DNA of 64,000 bases, from positions 54,278,643 through 54,342,642 of the forward strand of contig CM046853.1 of the NCBI GenBank assembly GCA_025617745.1, given 5' to 3'. The stretch is from Heliocidaris erythrogramma (lineage: Eukaryota > Echinodermata > Echinoidea > Camarodonta > Echinometridae). Shown one piece after another: positions 1 through 11,440 of this stretch (positions are counted from its first letter, which is position 1; each line of letters opens with the position of its first letter). Both the position numbers and the translations under genes were made by a program. The notes under the pieces are model-generated. The model searched no databases, was not told the DNA's origin, and worked only from the letters and a program-made list of their open reading frames with translations.

Positions 1-305
1 TGAGATATCGTGGTAACGGTGCTAAAAACCAAGAATTCTTATGTAATTTCATGTAAATTGACCTCTGTGACCTCTGACCTTTGACCTACTTACCCCAAAA
101 TCTAATCAGTTCATCTTCGTATGGGGATACATACTAGTACCAAGTTTGAGGTTCCTACCTCAAATGATTCTTCAGATATCGCGGTAACGAGAAGTGGGAC
201 GGACGGACGCACGGACGCACGGACGGACGCACGGACGGACGGACGGACAACCCGAAAACATAATGCCTCCGGCACCCACCTTCGGTGGGCGGAGGCATAA
301 AAATA
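1..305. repeat. Dispersed ACGG-rich repeat ending in a stable hairpin
   Basis: The stretch contains a (ACGG)n/(ACGC)n run at about 197-247. It is followed by AACCCGAAAACATAATGCC and a strong hairpin at 263-298, where ATGCCTCC pairs with GGAGGCAT and CACCC pairs with GGGTG around a TTCG-type loop. From memory, this combination of a purine/CGG run with a terminal GCCTCC/GGAGGC hairpin recurs in marine invertebrate genomes. The left end probably lies outside the window. No coding capacity is credible; translations here are low-complexity VRPSVRAS strings from the microsatellite. Confidence 0.6.
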
Positions 306-1363
306 GGAGAGGGCAAATATTACAATGTCTTGATCAAAGATAATCAAGTAATTTAATTTCAATCAATATTTTGAATCTTCAATGATTCATTCTTAGACTT
401 CAATATCTCAAAAGCCCCCCCCCCCCCTCAAAAAAAAAAACTCTCTGAGGCAGATATATTAAAATATCTCAATCAAATATAAATGAGTTTTGTAGATTGA
501 TGCCTTTTCAGATTTTCTATATTTCATTAAAAGTGATATGATCAAACTTATTCACAGAATTCATCCAACCCTAAAATGATAAATTTTGTCATTTTAATCC
601 ATGCTTTGATTGAACCCAGTGACATCCTGCAATACTACGTTTCTGTCCAATATTCTCAGTCTAACAGGGTAATTATAAAAGTTTGATGCATGGTTAATAC
701 TTCATATCTGTGACCTTCAGTTAACTTTCTGATTACTGTTTCTCTGGCACCAAATACACTATACTCTTTACTAAAAGACTTCTTTGTCATTAAATTAATC
801 ATAAATTGATAATAAATGATTAATTTCATGAAATATCTTTCAAGATAGTGTCACTGATTTGAAATATATAGCTTTTGAACTGACAAAAATTCCTCCTCCA
901 TTGGAGTACATCTTGTAATAAAGGCTCACGAAGACAGTAATCTTGTGAAAATTAATTTATTCGAAAAGAAAGTTGATTTGGAAAATCTGTATCCCATTTT
1001 AAGTTAGACAAAAATATTTTATATTAAAAGACAAATTAACAATACAGAAATTCAAGCTTAACATTACATGCTGGTTTTCAAAAGCAAATTATTGTTGGGT
1101 TGTCTTCTACCCTCATAGGTGTTAAATTAAAAACTTTGGGAAATCAAGTCTAAACCCTTTGACTTTCAGTAACACAGTGTACTTCCTTAATCCTATTTCA
1201 CTATTTTTTTTCCTCACAGACTTTTAAACTTTTACTTGGTATATCCCACCGAGTGCAGTAAATTATTTCACTTTCACATTAAACAGACTCTCGGTTCCAG
1301 AGGTTAAATTTACCTAATTACACACTGTAAGTTTGAAAACTGTAATTGATATTGGAGATGTTC
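306..1363. other. AT-rich intergenic or intronic DNA, nothing recognised
   Basis: AT-rich unique-looking sequence with a short C/A homopolymer junction near 414-440. I see no gene, splice-bounded ORF or terminal inverted repeat here. Confidence 0.5.
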
Positions 1364-1710
1364 AAGGGAAACATCTCAATGGATATTTATAGAAAATTAA
1401 TGTAATTACACTATGAACATGGCGAACAAAATATACAGCTCCTCATTGTACATGTACCTTCCACAATTGCTCTGGTAGACAAATAACATCCCTTGATTGC
1501 TATTATGTAAAGGTACGTAGAACAGGTGTCACATGCATATTCACCTGTTCTACTTAATATTTTACATAATAGCAATGAGGGGATGTTCTTTTGTCTACCA
1601 GAATAATTGTGGAGGGTACAATGAGGAGCTGTATATTTTGTCCGCTCTCTTTGTCATCATGTTCATAGTGATACTTTCTGAAATACCGCATCATGGGGTT
1701 TCCTTTAAAG
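1364..1710. repeat. Long foldback (inverted repeat, arms of roughly 115-160 nt)
   Basis: The left arm (strong part 1411-1528) and right arm (1540-1669) are near-perfect reverse complements separated by only about 12 nt. CTATGAACATG at 1411 matches CATGTTCATAG at 1659, ATACAGCTCCTCATTGTAC matches GTACAATGAGGAGCTGTAT, and GTAGAACAGGTG matches CACCTGTTCTAC at the centre. Weaker complementarity extends outward to about 1364 and 1710. The short ORF over the right arm is a by-product and not a credible gene. The right edge abuts a separate TTAA-flanked MITE. Confidence 0.85.
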
Positions 1711-2613
1711 GAGAATTAACCCCTGAGTACAAATTTACTTATATTGAAAGGTGTAATATATTCCTACTTATTGGCCTAAATCATTTTCTAATAAGATATC
1801 AGAAAAGGGTATAAATAAAGATATTCCAACACCCGGTATCGTCTCCTACTCATTTACATGGGGGCTGCCATTTTCTTGCTGATTTGGATTTGTACATGAA
1901 CCATTGAGAAATGTTCCGGTCAGGAAGATATTTTGCATCCAAGACCTAAATTGATTTTCTTCATTACCTAAAATCCCATATGTGACGAAAAATATAAAGT
2001 GGGTGTTTACATGATTTATAAAAATTAAATCTTTATAATGATACTTTTAAATTGTCTGGTTTTGCTTAACAAAAATCTATTTTCTTGGGTTTGCCAAACA
2101 GAGCAGAACATAATATATGCAGCATGCATTCTGACTTTTCAAGTCCCATTATCCGAACGCAGGTGAATGCATAGTTTGCCGCTATAGATGCTCAGGGAAG
2201 AAGCATCCATAAAATTTGAATTAATTTGCTCCGTCCATTGCGTCACAGTATCTAGAAAATAGATTTATATTAAGTGAATATCGATTTTCAACAGAAATAT
2301 ATAAGGAAATCTTCAGTTTAAAAATAAATTGACATATCTATTCTATATTTTTAATCTCAAATGTCTTTTTAATTTTGAAAAAGGCAATTGGGCATTTGGA
2401 TTAAGAAAATCTTCTTGTACACATAAAAAAAATGGCAGCCCCCATGTATTGCTAGCAGACGATACATATTGCTAGCAGATGATAAATTTTGCTCAGAAAA
2501 TCTTGATTCGTATCGATCTCGTATATTTTGACGCGAAGCCATATAGTCTAACAAGTAGGAATAAATAACACCTTTGAACACTATCGTCTTTATTGTTTGA
2601 GGTTAATTCTCCT
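1709..2613. mobile_element. TTAA-flanked MITE (AGGAGAATTAACC termini)
   Basis: The element starts AGGAGAATTAACC after TTAA (1705-1708) and ends GGTTAATTCTCCT before TTAA (2614-2617). Internal complementarity continues: ACATGGGGGCTGCCATTTT (about 1857) pairs with AAAATGGCAGCCCCCATGT (about 2430). A TTAA target duplication with an AGG-type terminus resembles Kolobok-type nonautonomous elements; that family call is inference. No transposase is encoded. Confidence 0.75.
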
Positions 2614-2617
2614 TTAA

Positions 2618-4839
2618 ACAATTCAGTTTATTTACACAATCTAGTTACCATGCATCTAAGGGTAACACCTCGGCGATATGATATTATAGGTGCATCAAAC
2701 CTCATGTTTAAAATGTAGAAGATGATAACTTCTTCTTCATAATAGCCTTTCTTTTTCACTCAAATATTGAGAGTCCTTTTGGCTTGATCTACATACACAT
2801 TTATCTTTAACATATTTCTCTCTCTTAGTTGGTGGTCTATACTTTCATAATATCGTTTCCATGTAATTGCCATGTACAGGACAATAGAGAGAGAGAGAAG
2901 AATGACAGACAAAAGAAGAGAAAGGAATTTACATTCCAGGCCACTCCACAAATGCCACATAAAATACCACATAACAGCCAGAATGGTTCATTCCAGTATG
3001 AACTCAGTGTACTGATTTCCAACCGAGACTCCCGTCCGACTAATTTCTTGAGGCTGATGCAAAGATTACTCAAGACGTTCAAAAGTGTTGAGCCCCCTTG
3101 AATATAAGGGAAAACTCTTATCCTGGGCGAGATAAGAGTTGAATTTCTACTATCTCCAGATTATCCAATCTCTACCGATCCCTAGCTTCGGATTACACAT
3201 AAAAGACACAGTCCATTCATTTCACACATACTAGGATATTGACATTTTGCCCAGATTCGATGACTGTGTTGAACTGTCCTACGCCAAAAATCCTGCACAG
3301 CTTAGTTGCATAATCCTCCCTTTAGAGCAGAAAGTGTGACACCCATGTTAGATCTCTTGAGCCTTTGGCACCCCAACATCACAATTCGTTGGTGAAATAT
3401 ACATCAAGCGTTGATCGGTTCATTCCTTCTGGGCCTCTTATCAAATGAATTCACCATTTCAAAATCTACAGATGTTATTTCAGGAGTGTTTTACTTTTAA
3501 TATTCCATTCTCCAAACCAGTAGCAAGGGAGGGAAAGGACTATGAAATGTACTTCAAACCCTATATTACTATTACACCAGAAAACTATGTGATCAATACC
3601 TAGGTATATATCAGTGCAAAAAATATTTTTGTGTTCAGGAGCACAGCACTTTTTGGATTTTGCCATTATTGGAGATTTTATCACAGTGTTTTGATCCTTT
3701 CACCAGAGTTTTTGCCAGAGCGGAATCTCTTGCAGCTTTTGCGTAGTTTTTCACTTGCAATGTTTCCATCACAAAATTTGCCGATTGCTGTTCATGGTTA
3801 CTTTACCATTAGTTGAAGGATTACATATTGCATAAGAGGACAGCTCCTGCAACACTCACTGGACATCCCACAGGATTTGATCTCTTTCCAACTTTTGCAA
3901 ATCTTTTGAATATATCAGAGCAGCTACAATCTACACCAAACAATATGCCATAAAATCACTTGACATTATATTCAGAAATAAGAAATTGCTTTGAATCCAT
4001 ATCTCTGTTCTGGCCTCCACTGATCTGAGCACACTGCATTTAATCGACACCTTGATTTCATGCAGCATACTACTTCTGGTCATTCAGGCTTCCAGTCGCA
4101 AGCAATATGCTGCATATAGGCACCTTTATTTAATCCACCAACCTGCATCCCTGGAGTTTATCTGTCTTGGAACTTAAACAATATCATGCTGCTAATAAAA
4201 GGATCTACTCCAACATGACAACTGGGAATAACACACCACTAATACGGTCTTCATCATGTTTCAGGCTCCAGTTCATTCAGATTACATTGCAAGGAGCAAC
4301 ACTTGAATTTGATGTCATTTAATACCTCATGAAGTTCTACTTGGTTTGGAATCTGAACAATATGCAATACAATATTTAGGAATCGCCTTTTGAATAAATT
4401 TGTCTTTCATCTTCTGAAAGTAAATCTTTTGAATAGTAAATATCTGATGTGACATCTAGAAGAACAAAACACTTTGAATCACAACCTTCAATGAAGATTT
4501 CCATATTTGGACTACACTGCAGAAAACATCACCAGAAGCCTGCATTTAACTTGGGATTGAAACACAGTGAATCCTTTACGTAAAGACTGCTCAAGGAAGA
4601 CAAGAAATAAAGTATATACATGTGGTGGTCTTTAAGTACAGGTCACTACAGTACAGATTTCAGCGAGGAACACCATTCAAGGGAAACAAAAAAATGTGGT
4701 CTTTATAGACAGGGGATCAGTAAAGCCAGTTTCACTGTAATACAAAACTGCTAGAGGATATTAAACGAGTACTTCAGCCTGTCCTGTCCCAGATTCAACA
4801 CATGACGGACCATAACCCATCCTGCAGACATCAACCAGG
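2618..4839. other. Noncoding DNA, possibly including 5' leader of a candidate exon
   Basis: No recognisable protein or repeat family. Short GA run at 2885-2900. The last few hundred bases precede a candidate first coding exon (4840) and could include its leader, but I see no promoter motif that proves it. Confidence 0.35.
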
Positions 4840-4918
4840 ATGGACCATGGAGCACTGTTCTACATGTTTGACAGCGATGCTGTGAAGATCATGGTGAACT
4901 CACTGCTCTCCTGTATAT
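4840..4918 (+). CDS. Candidate first coding exon (26 codons, phase-1 donor), product unknown
   Basis: ATG at 4840 opens 26 codons (MDHGALFYMF..., ending NSLLSCI) plus one base, followed at once by a consensus donor, GTAAGT. The short peptide has a hydrophobic C-terminal half. I do not recognise the protein and could not find the next exon. It resembles the segment at 40873-40993 in starting MD, ending in hydrophobic residues plus ATA-T, and being cut at exactly T|GTAAGT. The two could be alternative first exons of one plus-strand gene. A chance ATG near a chance donor remains possible. Confidence 0.3.
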
Positions 4919-6328
4919 GTAAGTCACTCATTTGATTCTTGTTGGTATGGAGTTTAGGGAACCTGCTGTTAACTCTCACTGTGCCAAGGGGTTTAGCTCT
5001 CTTCAAAATTTTACCAAAATGTGATCAATGCATACTTTTCAAATGTCTGCACTTTATTAACCATCTATTATTTCACAAAATATTGTGTACAAAACTTGTA
5101 GGAAATTTATGACCATTTCTTATACCAAACATTATTACTTTACCCAACTTTATGCATAAGAATTATTGAAAAGTACATTTGTGTTTCTTTTTTTGTCCAT
5201 TATTTTTTGGTTTCTCATTTGTTTACTATTGTTCAACGTTGAAATAAGATATCTTTCTAAAATCTGCATTTTTCTCTGAAAATTTCTATGGTAGCATATA
5301 ATTATAATCATATATTTAGAATGCTTGATTCAAGCTTAAAATTTGGATATACATTGACCACCATATACCTTTCCTGTGGGTGAGTAATTGGCGAATAAAA
5401 ATGACAAGTCTATCTGTCACATATACGTGACATCGGCACTGAAAGAGTTAATATATCTACCCTGGTCATCACACCGACTGGACCAACACCAGACTGACAA
5501 TAGATGGAACAAATTTTTTTAAACATTACCCTAAACATCAGTCAGTTTGGCGGTGTGACTGTAACCAATGACGTATTCAAAAGCACTATAACAGCCAATG
5601 TACAAAAGATGGCTGCATGAAAGAGAAGGTGGAAAAGGTTGAAAAGCAAGCCTTATATAAAAAAAGAGAATTGTGACATGACAGACTCGCCCACACTACA
5701 GATGTGGCACAACACATAAGAAAAAGTGCTTTAGTGTCAAAAATAATAAGGAAATACAGTGTGATACTACATCTATTCCCCTTTTGGAATTATACAATTC
5801 CCCCATAAAGCGGTTTCCTTCAAATCTTTTCCTCGACTGCAAAAGCAAATGAAAACGAAATGTAATTCAAAGCAAGACCAGGAATAAACTACTTTTCACT
5901 CGTCATCTGATTATTACTCTAATTTAAAGGGAAAAACCTTTGCAGCAGCTTGTGATTTTTAGTATCTTGCTATTCATTCATCAAAATCAAAGAAATGTTA
6001 AAGACAAAATATGGCTTTTGGTTGCTTACTGAAAATCCTGGGATTTAGCGAAAAAGAGCATTTCACACAGATAAGGAAGTACACTAATACTGTAAAACCT
6101 AAAACTTCTTCAAACTGACCTTTACAAATTGGTAATAAAGGCCATTCATACAACTAGAAACTTTTACACACTCCAAAAATTTAATGTTGTAATTCAATCT
6201 TTTCACAGCAAGAAATTTTCACAAATATGGATCACCTGCACAGTTCGCAAAAGTTTGAGGCACAAAAAAGCTCCTTGTTTTACAGTAGTTAGTGAAAAAA
6301 CAGTCAAGCTTTAGAAGTGTAAACAAAC
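4919..6328. other. Noncoding interval
   Basis: AT-rich. A loose inverted pair flanks about 5467-5567 (CATCACACCGACTGG against CAGTTTGGCGGTGTGAC), probably an old MITE remnant. No exon continuing the minus-strand oxidoreductase gene was recognised, although its intron after 6329 must begin here. Confidence 0.4.
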
Positions 6329-6484
6329 CTTTTTCACCGATTCCACACCTTCCCCGACTTCCATGACAACACCAGCACCCTCTGACCCGGGTGAGAATGG
6401 AAGGGGTGGCTTCTCTTGGTACTGACCAATCACCATCAAGAGGTCGGCAAAGTTGACCCCAACACTATGGACAGCTATTTTGAC
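6329..6484 (-). CDS. Quinone oxidoreductase-like (MDR family) exon, GroES-like fold
   Basis: This exon is bounded by an acceptor (CAAATGTAG|GTC) at 6485/6484 and a donor (AAAAAG|GTTTGT) at 6329/6328. It gives 52 codons in phase 0 at both ends. The peptide contains GVNFADLLMVIGQYQ and KPPLPFSPGSEGAG. This is the hallmark N-terminal segment of zinc-independent medium-chain dehydrogenase/reductases of the quinone reductase type, closest in my memory to quinone oxidoreductase-like protein 2. The family reduces quinones or enones with NADPH; the exact substrate is unknown. It joins in frame to the exon at 7356-7530. The cofactor-binding Rossmann exons should lie further along the minus strand but are not seen down to base 1. 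Confidence 0.88.
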
Positions 6485-6675
6485 CTACATTTGTAAGAAT
6501 GAGAGTCAAGAAAATTTAGCTAAGAGTGAGTAAAAAGCATTAACCCCAAATAAAATAAAGTAACATATTATATACACAAAAAAGGACTTTTTTTAGTAGA
6601 TCTTTGTTAATAATTCGATTGGGAATATCCTATATCTAAAAAAATTGAAGCTTTAGAATTTACTTCTATGACGAG

Positions 6676-6960
6676 GAGGTGCAATCATGGCTCAGTGGTA
6701 GAGCAGTGGTCTCTTAACTGGAGGGCCAGGGTTCAAAACCAAGTGGATGCGTTATTCCCATTTGGTGAGGCATTAATCCTCATTATCAAGTCGAAAAGAA
6801 ATTCAAGCCGTCGGTCCCCTGGTTGCTAACTTACAAGCATACACATGCTTTCTTAGCACTCAAGTAAAATAAACCATCAAACCGACCACACAATCAAGAT
6901 CTTGCAAGTATGAATATTGCCATTGCACTCTATATAAAGTAAATTCAAATTCTGAGTGCA
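6676..6960 (+). mobile_element. tRNA-derived SINE
   Basis: A polymerase III A box TGGCTCAGTGG (6688-6698) and B box GGTTCAAAACC (6730-6740) sit at tRNA-like spacing. They are followed by a tRNA-unrelated body containing GGCATTAATCCTCATTATC and a tail with CTCTATATAAAG near 6928. It lies in the intron between the two quinone oxidoreductase exons. The head is similar to the minus-strand fragment at 44612-44672. The cloverleaf is degenerate, so this is not a functional tRNA gene. Confidence 0.75.
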
Positions 6961-7355
6961 CTAGACAAGGCACTAAAAAAAAGTAAATTGGTGCACACGG
7001 AACATAACACAGGATTATGGTTAAAAATCACCATTTCCCGTACTGTTCTTTTACTATTAAAACACTTTAATGTCTCACATTGTTTTAGGAGGAAGATTTA
7101 TGTCCTCTCACATCACACTATTCACTTTTTTTGCTTTTATGGTAATTGATCCTCATTAATATCTTTCACTACTCATATGTACAGAAAATAATAGAAGAGA
7201 AAGCTATACTATGTTTTCAATTTCTTTTGAAATGGAAACTTCATAAAGAGGGTAAATGTCTTTAGAGGTGGTGTTTTGGGCAGAATACCTCCTCTTTCAT
7301 AAATGGTAGTATCTATGAGGAGGAAGATAACCAAACAAACACATGGAACTGTTAC

Positions 7356-7530
7356 CTCTCCAGGGCCCACTTTTTCAACAGAGGGCAGTGTTCCTATGGT
7401 GAGTGGCTTCCCCAGTTCAGTGCATTGTGCTGCCCTGTACCACCGTCTACCCTGGCTAGTTGCCCCGCTGGCATCTTTCATCTGCAGTTGGCCCACTGCT
7501 GGTGTGTGCTTGCTCAATAATGCTTGACCT
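7356..7530 (-). CDS. Quinone oxidoreductase-like exon, N-terminal region
   Basis: The acceptor (TGTAATCGCAG|A) puts the exon start at 7530, with two bases of the first codon supplied by an upstream exon. The donor GAGAG|GTAACA ends it after 7356 in phase 0. The 58 codons include RRWYRAAQCTELGKPLTIG and PSVEKVGPGE, which run directly into VKIAVHSVGVNFAD of the next exon. This gives the expected start of the GroES-like domain of quinone oxidoreductase-like protein 2. The residues before RRWYRA have no conserved match I know and could be a mitochondrial presequence, which is inference. The first exon was not located between 7531 and about 17000. Confidence 0.85.
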
Positions 7531-8035
7531 CTGCGATTACAACAAAGACAAAGGGAGAAAGTTAAAATTTTTGTCTTATAATAAAACTCGACTGGCATAA
7601 TTCAAAAACATATAAATTGAATGGAAAACTTGAATTAATGCTCTGGCAAGGGTGGCCAAGATATCTAGGGCTGGGGTCTATACAAACTGCATGTTATACC
7701 AAAATTTAAAATGTTTTCCAAGGGTTAAATATAAAAATGCACCATGTAAAGGAAAAATTCCTAATACATAAAAAAATCGGGAATGATATATATGCAATTA
7801 CTACTATTACAATGTAATGCTCCATGTAGATTCTAAACTAAGAATAATGGTGCATATTTATTGCCTGCTTTTTTTCTTCTATTTCTTTGTTCATACTACG
7901 TGCACTGAACGTGGGGTTATAATAACATTAGAAGAATTAAAACTTGAGCTTTGGGACAGTTATTAGTGAAAGTACTTTTGCTCTTTAAATCCCATAAGTT
8001 GTACACAATATCACCTTCATATCAATATCAGAGGA
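7531..8035. other. Intronic or upstream DNA, nothing recognised
   Basis: AT-rich sequence upstream of the oxidoreductase exon on the minus strand. No ATG-bearing first exon with the required phase-2 donor was found. Confidence 0.4.
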
Positions 8036-8155
8036 AAAGAGTGAGAAAGAGAGAGAGAGAAAGAGAGAGAGAGAGACAGAGAGAAAGAGAAAGAGAAAGT
8101 GAGAGGGAGAGAGAGAGAGAGAGAGGGGGAGAGAGAAAGAGAGAAAGAGAGGTTA
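8036..8155. repeat. (GA)n microsatellite
   Basis: Interrupted GAGA/GAAA tract of about 120 bp. It yields RERERE and SLSLSL pseudo-proteins on opposite strands. Confidence 0.95.
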
Positions 8156-8744
8156 AGAGTTTTTGTGTACATATCCACAATCCGGCATCCATCCTGCGTG
8201 ACAGAAAAAAAAATGTTTTATTGAAAGGAAAACAGAAAGAGATAGTAAGATAGGTGGGTGGAAGGAAAGAAGCTAAAAACTCAACTAAACAAAGCACTGC
8301 AATCCGGCACTTCCTCCTTCCTGAATGCAAAGCTGACTGTCTATTAAAAGGCTCTGTTCACATTCTGTATTTTAATCCGGTATTTGTGCAGCATGCAGTA
8401 GACTGTGAAAGGACTATTCAATAGTTAAATCACTGGCTTCCCATTAGACACAGTACTAAAAGTTTGTCTTAGTTTACGTCGGACTATCTGCATGGGCGTT
8501 GAGCTGACATTTGCTCGGTCAAGATATAGGGTTAGTGTTAGGGTCACGGTTGCAAATTGGTTTTAGATTTTTTTTTTCTTTCCATTTTTATTGAAAGTAA
8601 ACTGACATAACAATAATCAATATCATCCAGATAGGATTTTTAGTGTTAGGTACAATTTTTGGTCCAGGGGTGAAGTTAGGAATTTGGCAGGGGTGCAGGA
8701 TTTTGACCTATTCGTTGCTGGTTTCGCGGACCAACGTATCTCCA

Positions 8745-9435
8745 GGGGAGTGTTTCATCAAGTGTTTTGTCAGTTATTTTTACTGACAAATTTGCTCTCA
8801 GCCCCGGGGGGTTATGTCTCATTGAGGCCTGTACGGCATCCGTGCCCATGACTTTCTGAAAAGCACCCTAAACGAGGATTTCGATTGAGAGGTTTCTGAT
8901 ACCCTAATCAGGGAAACCCGCCATAAACGTCTGAATTTTATATCCTTAACAGGGATTTTGCATAGTATTGTACACCCTATTCGAGGATTGGTTCTTCTTG
9001 GCCCTTTTTTGGCAAAAAAATGAAGAGTTAAAGACAAATATTTACTTTGGAACACATTACAGAATTACATTTTCATTGAAAGAATAGGAAAGAACCTCTT
9101 TGGATTCATGAAAAAATATCCACAGGAAGATTTTCAGATGAGCTGCTCCGGACTGGCTCCGGACCGGCTCCTGACGGCTACTGTCAAATTTCCTACCCTT
9201 TTCGAGGATCTTTTATCACCACTTCTAGTCAATTTGATACCCTTTTTTCAGAATTTTCCTGTTTTTGATACCCTAAACGAGATCCCCAGGTTATCATGGA
9301 CGCGGACGCGGATGCCGTACAGGCCTCAATGAGACATACCCCCCGGGCTCTCAGCCAATCAGATGCAAGGATTTCAGTAGCTTATAACAGTTGTCGGTAA
9401 AAGTCACTGACAAAACACTAGATGAAACGCTCCCC
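8745..9435. mobile_element. Palindromic MITE (GGGGAGYGTTTCATCAAGTG ends) split by a second element
   Basis: The ends GGGGAGTGTTTCATCAAGTG (8745) and GATGAAACGCTCCCC (ending 9435) are inverted. The adjoining TTTTGTCAGT.ATTTTTACTGACAA sequence is also mirrored. Removing the insert (8804-9346) and one copy of its 10-bp target repeat leaves about 138 bp that aligns with the uninterrupted copy at 12857-12990. The conserved core includes CAGCCAATCAGATGCAAGG. This is a small nonautonomous DNA element; superfamily not assigned. Confidence 0.85.
8804..9346. mobile_element. Nonautonomous DNA transposon nested in a MITE, 38-bp TIR, 10-bp TSD
   Basis: The ends are CCGGGGGGTTATGTCTCATT (8804) and its near-perfect reverse complement ending CATACCCCCCGG (9346). 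The TIR extends about 38 bp to CGGCATCCG with a single indel. The direct repeat GCTCTCAGCC flanks both sides (8794-8803 and 9347-9356), as expected for a target-site duplication. A 9-10 bp duplication suggests a Mutator-like (MULE) element, which is inference. The interior holds degenerate repeats of the form ACCCTAAACGAGGAT. The two overlapping short ORFs read across the TIRs and are not genes. Confidence 0.88.
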
Positions 9436-11337
9436 TGTACTCAAGTCCGTTCGCGAAACCATTGACGAATTGTTGCCAAAGCATATTTTGTAGAACCAAT
9501 GAGGAAATTGTGCAATTATAGTACTAGCCCAAACAACAATATTTTCATTAAAACTGAATAGATCTATATAAAACAGTTTTATTTATCTAGTAGGATAAGA
9601 AAAAAGTCAAATTGCTTAATTGCACACTAGCATCTTTGTTTAATAGCAGGGGTGTTGTTGGATAACTTGATTTATCACCCATCACCTTTTTAATTCAATA
9701 CATTCTTAATTAATAAGTCTACACCTACAATGAAAAAGAATAATCAATTTATGAAGATTTACCGTAATCTGTCAGTTACGAAGATTAATTTGTTGCACAA
9801 ATGACCCTAATCAGCTATAGTATAAAAAAAAATAGAAATCAACCTTCAGTAAAATAACAATCACATTTCTGCTGCCATCTGTTCTGTTGTAAAGGTTGAA
9901 TGTTTTTGTGACATGCATGTTGGCTCACGGACAGATCTTATGCTAACTGGAGGTTAACGAAGCTTGCAGTTTCTACTTCCATGCACAATGCCATACAATT
10001 TAGTACATTTGGGGTTCTTTATTGGCTGTTTCAATCTACTTTTGCTATCCTATCTTTCACTCCACTCTGAAGAATAATTATTTGTGTCATTTTAATGATC
10101 ACCGTCTGCTGCAAAATGAAGTGGTTTTGATACTATTGTGACTAGACAAGACTGATACCTTTTGTATGGTGTTTCCATGCTGTATATAGTATAACGATTG
10201 ATCACAGTGGCTAACACCACATGTAACATGGAAATATTCTTTTGACAATGTGCAAAAAGTGGATGCTGTTTAGATACTAGTGACACCTATGGACTATTTA
10301 TGCTTGTTTTGATGACCTAGATACTTCTGTATAAAAGTGACTTTGGAAAAGACATAAATATGCTGAATCAGTAAATCTGGATAACATTACATATGACGCA
10401 ATCATATGTATATTGATCATGCTATGTGTGATATTGTAAAGACTACATTAAAAGAATAACTTCAATCTACAGGCACTGGACTTCACAATCACAGAGCTAA
10501 TATTCCTTTTTTAATTAGGAAAAAAAACCACAACATACCGTAGAGCTGCTGAATGCTTTACATGACCCTTTTATGATTTTTTTTATGATCACTCATTTAA
10601 TCAGTCTTTGGAAAAACCTTGGTTTTAGCACATAGGTGGCAGCATTGATACTAAACGGCTCATTACCATATCAGAAGTAAACAACCCAGAAGTTTGTTTC
10701 CTGTATCCCCATCGATACCACGCCATGTGAACACAGCTAGTATCTCTTACGAAGTTAGATATAAAACCCTTGCTTAAAAGTCAGTCAGGGTAGGAAAAAA
10801 ACAAGAGACAGAGAGAGAGAGAGACAGACAGATGCAAATCCTGTACCATTCTTGATCCATCTCTGTGAATCTCCAACTGAAGTGGGAAAAGGAGGTATGA
10901 TAATACACACAGTATCACTTTCTTTCAACACTGTTTGTATTTTCTGCACGGGGTTGACTTCCTCTGTAATCATCGTAGACATACAATCGACTATTATGAC
11001 ATGAATTAAGCCCATATTTCTGGCACTTTGTCGCTAAACATTGCCAAGTCATCTTCCTCAGTATTTTGGTGATTTGGTCTGGAATGTTGCGAGTCTGGAG
11101 ACAGTGAGGCAGTCAGAGAGGATTGGTGCAGGTGTGTTTGAGGACATCATCCTTTCTCCTAACCTAGGAACACATTACTGGAATCATACGGAGGACTACA
11201 CCTGCACTTTTCTCACTCTTCAAAGAACCTCTTCTTGAACAAAACATTCTCACCAGACAAGTTTGTTTAAGGAAAAGAAGTCTTTGGAATCATTTCACCT
11301 CGGATTGTTTGGAAACTGGATCAAAACACCAGAAGAC
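9436..11337. other. Noncoding DNA with possible leader of candidate exon
   Basis: Mostly AT-rich without recognised elements. At 11041-11237 an open frame (65 codons) lies upstream of, and in frame with, the candidate exon starting at 11338, but a TGA at 11236-11238 separates them. If the exon is real, this stretch may be its leader. A GA run is present at 10803-10826. Confidence 0.35.
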
Positions 11338-11440
11338 ATGGAACACTTCAAGAAAAATATAGAACGAGGGAGAAAATCAGCGACGTTCCCACGAGCTGGG
11401 ACTGCCGCTGCTATGAGGGCACAGTTTGAGGAAACATGTG
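11338..11440 (+). CDS. Candidate first coding exon (34 codons, phase-1 donor), product unknown
   Basis: ATG at 11338 opens 34 codons (MEHFKKNIERGRKSATFPR...RAQFEETC) plus one base before a strong donor, G|GTAAGTTC. The peptide is charged and predicted helical. The frame stays open upstream back to 11239 without another ATG. I do not recognise it. It ends in phase 1 like the other candidate first exons in this window. It could instead be an internal exon reading from an unseen acceptor upstream. Confidence 0.35.

Noticed and set aside
1533-1814. 93-residue ORF with hydrophobic segments
   Set aside because: It spans the foldback arm and the start of a MITE, so it is not a credible gene.
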